The notes under the pieces: generated by a model
The model's database searches: none
Told to the model about the DNA's origin: nothing
Seen by the model: only the letters and a program-made list of their open reading frames with translations
Shown here: in pieces, positions 26,528 through 35,141 of the stretch
How positions within the stretch are numbered: position 1 is the stretch's first letter
How the letters are laid out: each line of letters opens with the position of its first letter
Source of the DNA: Aldehydirespirator sp965204415
Lineage (GTDB): Bacteria; Actinomycetota; Acidimicrobiia; Acidimicrobiales; Aldehydirespiratoraceae
Length of the DNA stretch: 64,000 bases
Assembly: GCA_965204415.1 (NCBI GenBank)
Contig: CBDBEL010000003.1
Coordinates: 744,001-808,000 of the forward strand
Direction: 5' to 3'
Translations under genes and position numbers: made by a program

Positions 26528-27706
26528 TTACGTCTGGTCGCCGGCGGGCGGGAGCCGGTAGTCGGCCCCCAGTGTCCGCCAGATCAATGGGACGCCGGGC
26601 CGGTACGCGAGATGATGTCGACTGGGAGCGTCGAGGATCGTCAAGTGTGCCGGACCGTCGGCGATGATGCGCCCGACATCTGAGCGGCCCAGCGCGGCCG
26701 CCCCTCCGCTGGTAACCGCGGCGACGGCCTCGTCGATGGTCATGCCCATGTCGCGAACGGCCATAGCGATGCAGAACGACAGCGAGGTGGTGTAGCTCGA
26801 ACCGGGGTTGCAGTTCGAGGCCATCGCCACCTTCACGCCCGCGTCGATGGCCCGCCGGGCGTCCGGGTAGGGCTGGCGGGTGGAGAAGTCGGTGGCCGGC
26901 AGGAACGTGGCCACGGTGTCGCTGGCCGCCAGGGACTCGATGTCGTCGTCGGAGAGGTAGGTGCAATGGTCGACCGATGCGCAGCCCATCTCCACGCCGA
27001 GCTGGACGCCGGGCCCGTGGCCGAGCTGGTTGGCGTGGAGCCGCAGGCCCAGCCCGGCGGCCCGGCCCGCCTCGAGCACGGCCCGGGACTGGTCGGCGTC
27101 GAACGCGCCGGTCTCGCAGAACACGTCGATCCAGCGGACATCGCCGCGGACCGCGTCCAGCATCGGCCCGCACACCAGATCCACGTAGTCGTCGGCCCGC
27201 CCCTGGTACTCGCTGGGCAGCAGGTGGGCGCCCAGGAACGTGGCCTCCGGGGTGGCCTCGGCGGCCAGCGAGGCCAGCTCCGCCTCGGAGTCCACCGACA
27301 GGCCGTAGCCGGTCTTGATCTCCACCGTGGTGGTGCCGGCCCGGTGCACCTCGACCAGCCGCCGCTGGAGCGAGTCCCGCAGCGCGGCCCGCCCCGCATT
27401 CCGGGTGGCGTCGGTCGTGACCCGTATCCCGCCCCCGTCGTAGGGCTCGCCCGCCATCCGCCGGGTGAACTCCTCGGCCCGGTCGCCCGCGAACACCAGG
27501 TGGGTGTGGGAGTCCACGAATCCGGGCAGCGCGCACCGCCCTCCGGCGTCGATTCGCACGTCGGCGACCGCGCCGGCCGGGCCCACCGCCACCACCGTGT
27601 CGTCGTCGATCACCACCGACGCATCGGTCACCACGCCGAGCGGGCCGTCGCCCGCCTCCGGGTCGTTGGTGACCAGCTCCGAGATGTTGTCGATCACCAG
27701 CGTCAT
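26528..27706 (-). CDS. hutI: Imidazolonepropionase
   Basis: 392 residues from the ATG at 27706, which overlaps the stop of the preceding micro-ORF (ATGA). Amidohydrolase motifs: the metal pair in GFVDSHTHLVFAGDR, TVEIKTGYGLS, LHANQLGHGPG and MASNCNPGSS. It hydrolyses imidazolone-5-propionate to N-formimino-L-glutamate, the third step of histidine degradation. The length is normal. Upstream genes supply urocanate hydratase and the following deiminase step. Confidence 0.96.
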   Translation of the reverse strand: MTLVIDNISELVTNDPEAGDGPLGVVTDASVVIDDDTVVAVGPAGAVADVRIDAGGRCALPGFVDSHTHLVFAGDRAEEFTRRMAGEPYDGGGIRVTTDATRNAGRAALRDSLQRRLVEVHRAGTTTVEIKTGYGLSVDSEAELASLAAEATPEATFLGAHLLPSEYQGRADDYVDLVCGPMLDAVRGDVRWIDVFCETGAFDADQSRAVLEAGRAAGLGLRLHANQLGHGPGVQLGVEMGCASVDHCTYLSDDDIESLAASDTVATFLPATDFSTRQPYPDARRAIDAGVKVAMASNCNPGSSYTTSLSFCIAMAVRDMGMTIDEAVAAVTSGGAAALGRSDVGRIIADGPAHLTILDAPSRHHLAYRPGVPLIWRTLGADYRLPPAGDQT

Positions 27707-27801
27707 GTCGCCGCGGCCTTCTTGGGGGTGGGGTTGCCGGTCGCCGGTCGGGGAGTGTTGTCGGTGGCTGGTTGGGGGGTGTTGTCGGTGGCTGGTGTCA
27801 T
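27703..27801 (-). CDS. 32-residue micro-ORF bridging hutF and hutI
   Basis: The ATG (27801-27799) overlaps the hutF stop as ATGA and the stop TGA (27705-27703) overlaps the hutI start as ATGA. The 32 codons begin MTPATDNTPQPATDNTPRP and end KKAAAT: a Pro/Thr/Asn low-complexity peptide built from an 8-codon (24-bp) repeat. It has no signal or domain. It may serve only to carry ribosomes across an expanded gap. Confidence 0.45.
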   Translation of the reverse strand: MTPATDNTPQPATDNTPRPATGNPTPKKAAAT

Positions 27802-29285
27802 GGTGTGGTGACCTCCGGGACGGCGGAGGCGAGCTCGGCGGCGACATCGACGGTGGTGTGGGCGCCGTCTCGGACGACGGTCCTGCCGCCCACCACCAGG
27901 TGGCGGACGTCGGCGGCGGTGGCGGCGAAGACGACCGCGGCCAGCGCGTTGCCGGTGCCGGCCAGGCGGACCGAGTCGAGGCCGACGGTGGCGAAGTCGG
28001 CGAGGGCGCCCGGTTCCAGGACACCGCCCTCGGGCCAGCCGAGGGACCGGTAGCCGGCGGCGGTCGCCATGGTGACCAGCTCCTCCGCGGCGAACACGCC
28101 CCGCTCGCGGGTGGCTGCCCGCTGGTCGAGCTCGACCGCTCTGACTTCCTCGAAGAGGTCGACGACGGCGTGGGAGTCCGAGCCCACGCACAGCGGGATA
28201 CCGGCCCGGACGAGCGCCACGGCCGGGCCCACCCCGTCGGCCAGATCACGCTCGGTGGTCGGGCAGAGACAGCATCGAGCGCCGGCCTCGCCGATGAGCG
28301 CCCGGTCGCGCCCGGTCGTGTGGGTGGCGTGGACCAGGGTGGTGTCGGGGCCCAGCCCGCCGGCCTCGGCGATCACCTCGACCGGGGTCCGGCCATGCAC
28401 GGCGAGGCACTGCTCGTTCTCGGCGGGCTGCTCCGACGCGTGGAAGTGCAGCGGGGCGCCGCGCTCCCCGGCCCACTCGACGGCCACCTTGATGGCGGCC
28501 GGGTCGACGGCCCGCACCGAATGGACCGCGGCGCCGACCCTCACGGTCGGGCTGGATGTGGTGGTGGTTGTGGTGCCGGGTTGCTCGGGTGCCGCGCCGG
28601 CCCTCACTGCCGGCCCGGACGCGGCGGCGGCCATGCGGCCGGGTTGCTCGGGTGCCGCGCCGGGCCTCACTGCCGGCCCGGACGTGGCCGCGGCCAGCGC
28701 CTCGGCTCGCTCGGCCCACCGTTCGGCGCTGCCGTCGCCGAACCGGGCCTGCTCGGGACGTAACGGCTCGTAGCCGCGGTCCGCCGCGGCGTCGAGCCCG
28801 CCGTGGAGGTACAGCGTGTCCAGCAGCGTCAGGCGAATGCCGGCGTCGCGGGCCGCGGCCGCCACCGCGAGGCCCATGGCGTTCGGGTCCTCGTAGGGGT
28901 CGCCGCCCAGCCGGTGGTGGACGTAGTGGAACTCGCCCACGGCACCCACTCCAGCCAGGGTCATCTCCGCGAACGTCGCCCGGGCCAGCCGGTAATAGCG
29001 GTCGGGATCGAGCCTTGCCGCCACGCGGTACATCAGGTCGCGCCACGTCCAGAACGTTCCTCGACCGCCGTGGGTGCGTCCCCTGAGCGCCCGGTGAAAC
29101 GCGTGGCTGTGGCCGTTGGCCAGCGCGGGCAGGGTCATGCCCCAGAGGGGCACGGCGTCCTCGGGACGGGCCTGCACGCCCGTCGTGACGGCGGCGATCC
29201 GGTCGCCTTCGACCTCGAGCATCACTCCTGCCTCGACGTCGCGGCCCCCCAGCCACGCCCGCTCGCACCAGTACCGCGCGGTCAT
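27798..29285 (-). CDS. hutF: Formimidoylglutamate deiminase
   Basis: 495 residues. Family motifs include NGHSHAFHRALRGRTHG (metal-binding His), GTFWTWRDLMY, GEFHYVHH, LHFHASEQPAENEQC, CPTTERDLADG and GSDSHAVVDLFEEVRA. It converts N-formimino-L-glutamate to N-formyl-L-glutamate and ammonia. It is about 40 residues longer than the usual ~450: an in-frame block around 28540-28690 has two copies of SGPAVRxGAAPEQPG and a Thr run inserted before the VRVGAAVHSVRAV strand. A metal site is not obviously broken, so activity is likely retained. Confidence 0.93.
   Translation of the reverse strand: MTARYWCERAWLGGRDVEAGVMLEVEGDRIAAVTTGVQARPEDAVPLWGMTLPALANGHSHAFHRALRGRTHGGRGTFWTWRDLMYRVAARLDPDRYYRLARATFAEMTLAGVGAVGEFHYVHHRLGGDPYEDPNAMGLAVAAAARDAGIRLTLLDTLYLHGGLDAAADRGYEPLRPEQARFGDGSAERWAERAEALAAATSGPAVRPGAAPEQPGRMAAAASGPAVRAGAAPEQPGTTTTTTSSPTVRVGAAVHSVRAVDPAAIKVAVEWAGERGAPLHFHASEQPAENEQCLAVHGRTPVEVIAEAGGLGPDTTLVHATHTTGRDRALIGEAGARCCLCPTTERDLADGVGPAVALVRAGIPLCVGSDSHAVVDLFEEVRAVELDQRAATRERGVFAAEELVTMATAAGYRSLGWPEGGVLEPGALADFATVGLDSVRLAGTGNALAAVVFAATAADVRHLVVGGRTVVRDGAHTTVDVAAELASAVPEVTTP
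28545..28690 (-). repeat. In-frame ~60-bp duplication inside hutF
   Basis: Two copies of about 60 bp, each coding SGPAVRxGAAPEQPG plus an Ala-rich end, with a third partial copy running into the native strand (SSPTVRVGAA). The core CGGCCGGGTTGCTCGGGTGC on the plus strand recurs almost unchanged at the def-hutF junction (29292-29312). Confidence 0.8.
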
Positions 29286-29320
29286 GGTTGCGGCCGGGTT
29301 GTTCGGTACCGCGCGGTCAT
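29282..29320 (-). CDS. 12-residue micro-ORF bridging def and hutF
   Basis: The ATG (29320-29318) overlaps the deformylase stop (ATGA) and the TGA (29284-29282) overlaps the hutF ATG (ATGA). The peptide is MTARYRTTRPQP. Its first five codons, ATG ACC GCG CGG TAC, are identical to the first five codons of hutF 35 bases downstream, so this bridge arose by duplication of the hutF start region. Confidence 0.4.
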   Translation of the reverse strand: MTARYRTTRPQP

Positions 29321-29886
29321 GATCCGACCAACTCGGTGAATCTTGTGATGCGCTCGATGAAGGCGTCGCGGTGGTGGCGCTCGAACTCGTCCCAGGTGGT
29401 CAGGGTGGCCGGGTCGGCCCGGTCAGTGATCAGGACACCGTCGAGGTGGTCGCACTCGTGCTGCCAGGTCCCCGCGGTCAGGCCGCGGGCCTCGACCCGG
29501 TGCTCGGTGCCGTCACGGTCGAGGTAGCGGACCCGGAGGTTGACCCGGCGGACCACGTCGCCGCGCAGCGGCACCGAGAGGCACCCCTCGTTGATGACTA
29601 CCGTCTCGTCGTCGATCATCTCCAGCTCGGGGTTGATGGCGACCGTCAGCGGGATGGGCGGCTTGTAGGGGTAGCGGGGGTTGTCGTGCACCTCGATGAC
29701 CACGATCCGGGCCGTCTCGCCGATCTGGTTGGCGGCCAGCCCCGCCCCGTTGGCGTGGCGCATCGTGTCGATGAGGTTGTCGACGATGCCCTGCACCCGC
29801 GGGCTGGCGATCTCTTCCGGCGGAACGGCCACGGCCGGGGCGCGCAGCGCCGGATGGCCGATCGAGAGGACGTCCCGGACCGTCAT
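29317..29886 (-). CDS. def: Peptide deformylase family protein inside the hut operon
   Basis: 189 residues with all three deformylase motifs: GAGLAANQIG at 47-56, EGCLS at 100-104 (metal Cys102) and QHECDH at 142-147 (His143, Glu144, His147). The standard role is removal of the N-formyl group from nascent proteins. Its position between hutU and hutF, with both junctions bridged by ATGA-overlapping micro-ORFs, ties it to histidine degradation. The pathway needs an N-formylglutamate deformylase after HutF and no hutG is present here, so a substrate shift is possible. The motifs do not distinguish the two. Confidence 0.9.
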   Translation of the reverse strand: MTVRDVLSIGHPALRAPAVAVPPEEIASPRVQGIVDNLIDTMRHANGAGLAANQIGETARIVVIEVHDNPRYPYKPPIPLTVAINPELEMIDDETVVINEGCLSVPLRGDVVRRVNLRVRYLDRDGTEHRVEARGLTAGTWQHECDHLDGVLITDRADPATLTTWDEFERHHRDAFIERITRFTELVGS

Positions 29887-29927
29887 CGGCTCACCGCGAG
29901 CGGGAACCGGTCGGGCCCGGCGGTCAT
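29883..29927 (-). CDS. 14-residue micro-ORF bridging hutU and def
   Basis: The ATG (29927-29925) overlaps the hutU stop as ATGA and the TGA (29885-29883) overlaps the deformylase ATG as ATGA. The peptide is MTAGPDRFPLAVSR. It has no resemblance to the other two bridges. Confidence 0.4.
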   Translation of the reverse strand: MTAGPDRFPLAVSR

Positions 29928-31615
29928 GACGCCACCGCCGGATCGGCCGGTATGTGCACGCCGCGCTCGGCGGCTACCTCCCAGGCCCGGTCGTAGCCCG
30001 CGTCGGCGTGGCGCATCACTCCGGTTGCCGGGTCGTTGAGCAGGACCCGCTCCAGCTTCTGGGCAGCCAGATCGGTGCCGTCGGCCACGCTCACCTGGCC
30101 GGCATGGATCGACCGGCCGATGCCGACCCCGCCGCCGTGGTGGATGCTCACCCACGACGCGCCCGACGATGTGTTGACCAGCGCGTTGAGCAGGGGCCAG
30201 TCGGCGACGGCGTCGCTGCCGTCGAGCATGTCCTCGGTCTCGCGGTAGGGGGAGGCCACCGAGCCCGAGTCGAGGTGATCGCGTCCGATGACGATGGGCG
30301 CGGTCAACTCTCCGGACCGGACCATCTCGTTGAACCGCAGCCCCAGCCGGTGGCGCTCCCCGTAGCCGAGCCAGCAGATCCGGGCCGGGAGGCCCTGGAA
30401 GGCGACCCGCTCGCCGGCCAGGGTGATCCAGCGTTTGAGGTCCTCGTCTTCACCGAACTCGTCGAGCACGGCCCGGTCGGTGGCCGCGATGTCGGCCGGG
30501 TCGCCCGAGAGCGCCACCCAGCGGAACGGGCCCTTGCCCTCACAGAACAGCGGCCGGATGTAGGCGGGCAGGAACCCCGGATAGTCGAAGGCCCGCTTGC
30601 AGCCGCCGAGGGAGGCCTCGGCTCGCAGGCTGTTGCCGTAGTCGAACACCTCGGCGCCGGCGTCGAGGAACCCCACCATCGCGTCGACGTGGGTGGCCAT
30701 GGCCGCCCGGGACCGGCGCACGAACTCCTCGGGCTGGTTGCGGCGCAGCTCGTCGGCGGCCTCGGCCGTCACGTCGTTGGGAACGTATGCCAGCGGGTCG
30801 TGCGCCGAGGTCTGGTCGGTGACGATGTCGGCGGCCACGCCGTCGGCCAGCAGGCGCGGCACGATGTCGGCGGCGTTGCCGACCAGTCCCACCGACAGCG
30901 GGCGGCGAGCCCTCCGGGCCCGCTCGCAGCGTCTGAGCGCATCGCCGTAGTCGTCGGCGACCACATCGAGGTAGCGGGTCTCCACCCTGCGAGCGGCCCG
31001 CTCGCCGTCGACCTCGATGCACAGGGCCACGCCCTCGTTCATGGTGACGGCCAGCGGCTGGGCGCCGCCCATCCCTCCGAGCCCGGCGGTGACGGTGAGG
31101 GTCCCCGCCAGCGACCCGCCGAACCGCTTGCGGCCGATGGCCGCGAAGCACTCGTAGGTGCCCTGGAGGATTCCCTGGGTGCCGATGTAGATCCACGACC
31201 CCGCGGTCATCTGCCCGTACATGGTCAACCCGAGATGCTCGAGCCGGCGGAACTCGTCCCAAGTGCCCCACTCCGGAACCAGGTTGGAGTTGGCGATCAG
31301 AACCCTCGGCGCCCATTCGTGGGTCTGGACCACGCCGACCGGTTTGCCCGACTGCACCAGCAGGGTCTCGTCGCCGGCCAGGTCGGTCAGTGCCCGGATC
31401 ATGGCGTGGTAGGCGTCCCACGACCGGGCCGCCCGTCCGGTGCCCCCGTAGACCACGAGCTCGTCGGGGCGCTCGGCCACGTCGGGATCGAGATTGTTCT
31501 GCAGCATCCGGAAGGCGGCTTCCTGGGGCCAGCCGCGACAGGTCAGCGCCGTCCCGGCAGGAGCCTTGACGCCACCCACCGGAGCAGTGCCGAGGTTCGG
31601 TGTGGTGGAGGGCAT
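29924..31615 (-). CDS. hutU: Urocanate hydratase
   Basis: 563 residues from ATG 31615; the family is about 555. Typical stretches include LVVYGGTGRAARSWDAYHAM, ETLLVQSGKPVGV, YIGTQGILQGTYECFAA, GGMGGAQPLAVTMNEG (NAD+ site) and WVSIHHGGGVGIGRSIHAG. It adds water to urocanate using tightly bound NAD+, giving imidazolonepropionate. It is the first gene of the minus-strand hut operon and diverges from the IclR regulator across 66 bases that hold candidate operators. Confidence 0.96.
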   Translation of the reverse strand: MPSTTPNLGTAPVGGVKAPAGTALTCRGWPQEAAFRMLQNNLDPDVAERPDELVVYGGTGRAARSWDAYHAMIRALTDLAGDETLLVQSGKPVGVVQTHEWAPRVLIANSNLVPEWGTWDEFRRLEHLGLTMYGQMTAGSWIYIGTQGILQGTYECFAAIGRKRFGGSLAGTLTVTAGLGGMGGAQPLAVTMNEGVALCIEVDGERAARRVETRYLDVVADDYGDALRRCERARRARRPLSVGLVGNAADIVPRLLADGVAADIVTDQTSAHDPLAYVPNDVTAEAADELRRNQPEEFVRRSRAAMATHVDAMVGFLDAGAEVFDYGNSLRAEASLGGCKRAFDYPGFLPAYIRPLFCEGKGPFRWVALSGDPADIAATDRAVLDEFGEDEDLKRWITLAGERVAFQGLPARICWLGYGERHRLGLRFNEMVRSGELTAPIVIGRDHLDSGSVASPYRETEDMLDGSDAVADWPLLNALVNTSSGASWVSIHHGGGVGIGRSIHAGQVSVADGTDLAAQKLERVLLNDPATGVMRHADAGYDRAWEVAAERGVHIPADPAVAS

Positions 31616-31645
31616 CTTGGACCTCGTCCCTGAAGCTTCGGGCCG

Positions 31646-31658
31646 GTTGCATTGTAAC
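31646..31658. promoter_or_regulatory. Near-palindrome between hutU and the IclR gene
   Basis: GTTGCA-T-TGTAAC: arms of six with one mismatch, in the short divergent region. A second inverted pair, TGTC-N7-GACA (31675-31689), overlaps the regulator's start codon. Either could be the binding site of the adjacent IclR protein controlling both hut units. Confidence 0.4.
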
Positions 31659-31681
31659 GGCCGGTCCCGTATTCTGTCAAT

Positions 31682-32419
31682 ATGCGACAAGAGTTTTCGG
31701 ATACTGAAAATCCTCAGGGCGAAGGAAGCTCATCCTCGCCGCTCCACAGGTCGCGCTCGGCCGAGCGGGTGCTGGCCCTTCTCGACACCGTGATCACCGA
31801 GGGCCCGCTCAGCCTGACGGTGGCCGCGGCCCGAACGGACATGCCGGCCAGCACCGCGCTGCGCCACCTGCGGGTTCTGACCGACCGCGGCTACCTCGTC
31901 AAGAACGGCTCCGGGACGTATTCCGTCGGGCCCTCTTTCGTGCGGACTGCGCTGGCATCGCTGCAGTCCGGTCCCTACGCCCGGCTCACCGCGGCAGCCC
32001 AGCCCGAACTCGAGCGGCTGGTCGAGGCCACCGAGGAGTCCGCCTACCTGGCCGTGCGCGACGGCAGCGAGGCGGTCTACATCGCCACGGTCGAGGGGCG
32101 GCGGGCCATCCGCCATGTCGGCTGGGTGGGCCGGACCGTTCCCGTCGACGGCACCGCGGTGGGCGAAGCCCTGTTCGCCACTCCGCTGGCGCCCGGCGCC
32201 CGCCCCGCACCCATCTTCAACACCGGCGCCATCGAGCCCGACGTGACCGCGGTCTGCGCGCCGGTCCACAGTGCGGACGGACCGGTCGCGGCCATCTCGG
32301 TGCTGGGTCCCGCGGACCGGCTCAGCGGCACGCGACTGCAGACCGCGGCCTCAGCCGTGGTGGAAGCGGCCTTGGCCACGTCGATGGCACTCTCGTCCCC
32401 AGAGGCAGCCCTGGCGTGA
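31682..32419 (+). CDS. IclR-family regulator, probable hut regulator
   Basis: 245 residues. An N-terminal winged helix (SAERVLALLDTVI, MPASTALRHLRVLTDRGYLV) is followed by an IclR effector domain (LERLVEATEESAYLAVR, VGRTVPVDGTAVGEALFA, VTAVCAPVHSADGPVAAISV). It diverges from hutU and overlaps hutH by GTGA, so it is co-transcribed with histidine ammonia-lyase. The likely inducer is urocanate or another pathway intermediate, inferred from position only. Confidence 0.9.
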   Translation: MRQEFSDTENPQGEGSSSSPLHRSRSAERVLALLDTVITEGPLSLTVAAARTDMPASTALRHLRVLTDRGYLVKNGSGTYSVGPSFVRTALASLQSGPYARLTAAAQPELERLVEATEESAYLAVRDGSEAVYIATVEGRRAIRHVGWVGRTVPVDGTAVGEALFATPLAPGARPAPIFNTGAIEPDVTAVCAPVHSADGPVAAISVLGPADRLSGTRLQTAASAVVEAALATSMALSSPEAALA

Positions 32420-33945
32420 CGGTGGAGCTCGACGGCGCAGGCGTCACCGTTTCCGACGTCGTCGCGGTCGCCCGCCATCGCGAGGAGGTCCGGCTCAGCG
32501 AAGCCGCGGTGTCTCGCATGGCCGCGGCCCGCGGCATCGTCGAGACACTGGCCGAGGGCGAGCCCGCCTACGGGATCTCCACCGGCTTCGGCGCCCTGGC
32601 CAACACCGCCATCCCCGCCGGACGCCGGGCCGGGCTGCAGCAGTCTCTGATCCGCTCCCATGCCGCCGGGATGGGCCCCGCGGTCGAGGCCGAGGTGGTC
32701 AGGGCCATGATGTTCCTCCGGGCCCGCACTCTCGCGTTCGGGGCCTCAGGATCGAGGCCTCAGGTCGCGGAGTCGCTGGTGCGCCTGATCAACGCGGGCG
32801 TGGTGCCGGCCGTGCCCGAGCATGGCTCCCTGGGCGCCAGCGGCGACCTTGCGCCACTGGCCCACACTGCGCTCGTGCTGATGGGCGAGGGCGAGGTGCT
32901 GGCCGATGACGGGGGCGCGACCGGTGGGGCCGAAGCCCTGTCAGCGGCCGGCATAGAGCCCCTGGTCCTCGCCGAGAAGGAGGGTCTGGCGCTCACCAAC
33001 GGCACCGACGGGATCCTGGGGATGCTCTGCCTCGCCGTCCATGACCTCGATGGCCTGCTGACCGTCGCCGACATCGTGGCCGCCTGCAGCGTCGAGGCCC
33101 TGCTGGCCACCGACCGCGCCTTTGCTGCGGACCTGCTGGCACTGCGGCCCCATCCCGGCCAGCAGGCCAGCGCGGCCAACCTGCGGGCCGTGCTGACCGG
33201 CTCGCCCATCGTGGCCAGCCACCGCCTCGACGACGACCGGGTTCAGGACGCCTACTCCATCAGATGCACCCCCCAAGTGCACGGAGCGGCCCGCGACACC
33301 CTCGACTTCGCGGCCGGCGCAGCCGATCGGGAACTGGCCTCGGCCATCGACAACCCGATGGTGCTGCCCGACGGCCGCGTCGAGTCGTGCGGCAACTTCC
33401 ACGGGGCGCCGGTCGCGCTGGCCACCGACTATCTGGCCATCGCCGCGGCCGAGGTCGGCGCCATCGCCGAGCGCCGCATCGACCGGCTGCTCGACGCCGG
33501 CCGCTCCGGTGGCCTGCCCCCCTTCCTGGCCGACGACCCGGGCGTGGACAGCGGCCTGATGATCGGCCAGTACACCGCGGCCGCGCTCTGCGCCGAGAAC
33601 CGGCGCCTGGCCGCCCCGGCCGCGGTGGACTCGCTGCCGACCTCGGCCATGCAGGAGGACCACGTGTCGATGGGCTGGGGCGCGGCCCGCAAGCTGCGCA
33701 AGGTCGTCGACAACCTGCGCCGCATCCTGGCCGTCGAATGGGTGGCGGCCGCCCGCGGCATCGAACTGCGCGCCCCCCTGCGACCCGCGGCGGGGACCGC
33801 CGCGGCCGTCGACCTGTTGCGGAGCCAGGTGCCCGGCCCGGGCCCCGACCGCTGGCTGTCTCCCGAACTCGCAGCAGCCGAGCAGATGCTCGCCGACGAT
33901 GCTCTGACGGTCGCGGTGGAGGCCGTCACGGGCCGCCTGCGCTGA
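32416..33945 (+). CDS. hutH: Histidine ammonia-lyase
   Basis: 509 residues. The MIO cofactor triad Ala-Ser-Gly is at 141-143 in GSLGASGDLAPL. Catalytic Tyr is in AYGISTGFGAL (Tyr52). Also present are NGTDGILGMLCLAVHD and QEDHVSMGWGAARKL. It removes ammonia from histidine to give urocanate, the entry step for the hut genes on the other strand. Its GTG start overlaps the IclR stop, an efficient coupling. Confidence 0.97.
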   Translation: MTVELDGAGVTVSDVVAVARHREEVRLSEAAVSRMAAARGIVETLAEGEPAYGISTGFGALANTAIPAGRRAGLQQSLIRSHAAGMGPAVEAEVVRAMMFLRARTLAFGASGSRPQVAESLVRLINAGVVPAVPEHGSLGASGDLAPLAHTALVLMGEGEVLADDGGATGGAEALSAAGIEPLVLAEKEGLALTNGTDGILGMLCLAVHDLDGLLTVADIVAACSVEALLATDRAFAADLLALRPHPGQQASAANLRAVLTGSPIVASHRLDDDRVQDAYSIRCTPQVHGAARDTLDFAAGAADRELASAIDNPMVLPDGRVESCGNFHGAPVALATDYLAIAAAEVGAIAERRIDRLLDAGRSGGLPPFLADDPGVDSGLMIGQYTAAALCAENRRLAAPAAVDSLPTSAMQEDHVSMGWGAARKLRKVVDNLRRILAVEWVAAARGIELRAPLRPAAGTAAAVDLLRSQVPGPGPDRWLSPELAAAEQMLADDALTVAVEAVTGRLR

Positions 33946-33960
33946 CCCGGTCTCTTGTGG

Positions 33961-34045
<85 letters not shown>

Positions 34046-34145
34046 ATGGTCTCGGACCGCCGGGGCGGGCCGGGCGCGAGGCTAGCGGGCCCCGGGGCTG
34101 AATCACCTCGCCTCAAGCCCGACCCGGCGCCACTAGCATCCGCGC

Positions 34146-34931
34146 GTGCTTCTCGACTTCGGCGCGGCCAGCGATGTGGGCCTGCAGCGTGACGAGAACG
34201 AGGACCGGTATCTCGCCGACGGAACCCTGTTCGCGGTGGCCGACGGGCTGGGCGGGCATTCGGGAGGAGGCACCGCGGCGTCGATAGCCACCGAGGCGCT
34301 GGGCCGTCACGGCCGCCTCGAGTCGCTCGCACAACTCGTCGCCCTCGTGGGCTCGGCCAACACGGCCATCTTCGAAGCCGCCATCGACAATCCGCGTCTA
34401 GCGGGGATGTCCACCACGCTGTGCGCGCTGGCCGACGTCGGCAACGCCACCGAGCCGGCTCGGCTGGCCGCCGCGAACGTGGGCGACTCCCGTCTCTACG
34501 CGCTCGCCGGTGGACGCTTCAGCCAGCTCACCACCGACCACACCATCACCGAGAACCTGGTCCGCGACGGAGTCATCACCCCGGCGGAGGCGATCACCCA
34601 CACCGACCGCCACACGCTGACCCGGGCCGTCGGATACGAGCGACGGGTGCACGTCGACGGCTGGGAGCTCGCCGCGGTCGAGGGCACACGCTTCCTGCTC
34701 TGCAGCGACGGGCTGACCAACGAGGTGCCCGATCCGGCCATAGCCGAGATCCTGCAGTCCGTCGCCGCACCCGAGGCGGCCGCTCGCGCACTGGTGGAGC
34801 GGGCGGTGCGCCCCGGCCGGGGCCGCGACAACGTCACCGTCGTGGTCGTCGACATCGGCGAGGGTGCCCCGCCCGGACCCCACGGTCCCGAGCAGTTGGT
34901 GCTCGCCGCAACCGGTGCCGTGCCCGCCTGA
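34146..34931 (+). CDS. PP2C-family Ser/Thr protein phosphatase (PstP-like)
   Basis: 261 residues from a GTG. PPM metal and phosphate motifs: QRDENEDR, VADGLGGHSGGG, MSTTLCALADV, AANVGDSRLYAL, LLCSDGLTNEV and RDNVTVVVVD. It lacks the membrane span and extracellular part of mycobacterial PstP, so it is cytoplasmic. It lies 210 bases upstream of the PASTA kinase gene on the same strand, matching the common actinobacterial pairing of kinase and phosphatase. Confidence 0.9.
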   Translation: MLLDFGAASDVGLQRDENEDRYLADGTLFAVADGLGGHSGGGTAASIATEALGRHGRLESLAQLVALVGSANTAIFEAAIDNPRLAGMSTTLCALADVGNATEPARLAAANVGDSRLYALAGGRFSQLTTDHTITENLVRDGVITPAEAITHTDRHTLTRAVGYERRVHVDGWELAAVEGTRFLLCSDGLTNEVPDPAIAEILQSVAAPEAAARALVERAVRPGRGRDNVTVVVVDIGEGAPPGPHGPEQLVLAATGAVPA

Positions 34932-35127
34932 GAACGCGCGCGGGCAGGAGGCCGAGCGAGTAGGCAAGCGGATGCAGTCCATACGGGCGAGGCCGTGGCC
35001 CGAGCGGCCCGTGAGCGAAGCGAACAAGAGCGGGAGATACCCCGCCGCAACGTGGCCAGGTTGCGCCTACCCCCGCACGTTCCAGGCGCAAGCCCGTCGT
35101 GTCAATTTTCGGCCCACAGGCGGCCGG

Positions 35128-35133
35128 TACAAT
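35128..35133 (+). promoter_or_regulatory. -10 element TACAAT for a leaderless PASTA kinase transcript
   Basis: TACAAT ends 8 bases before the GTG start at 35142, so the first transcribed base would be at or next to the start codon. There is no Shine-Dalgarno sequence in front of the GTG. Leaderless mRNAs are common in actinobacteria. A matching -35 is weak. Confidence 0.5.
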
Positions 35134-35141
35134 GGTCAGCG

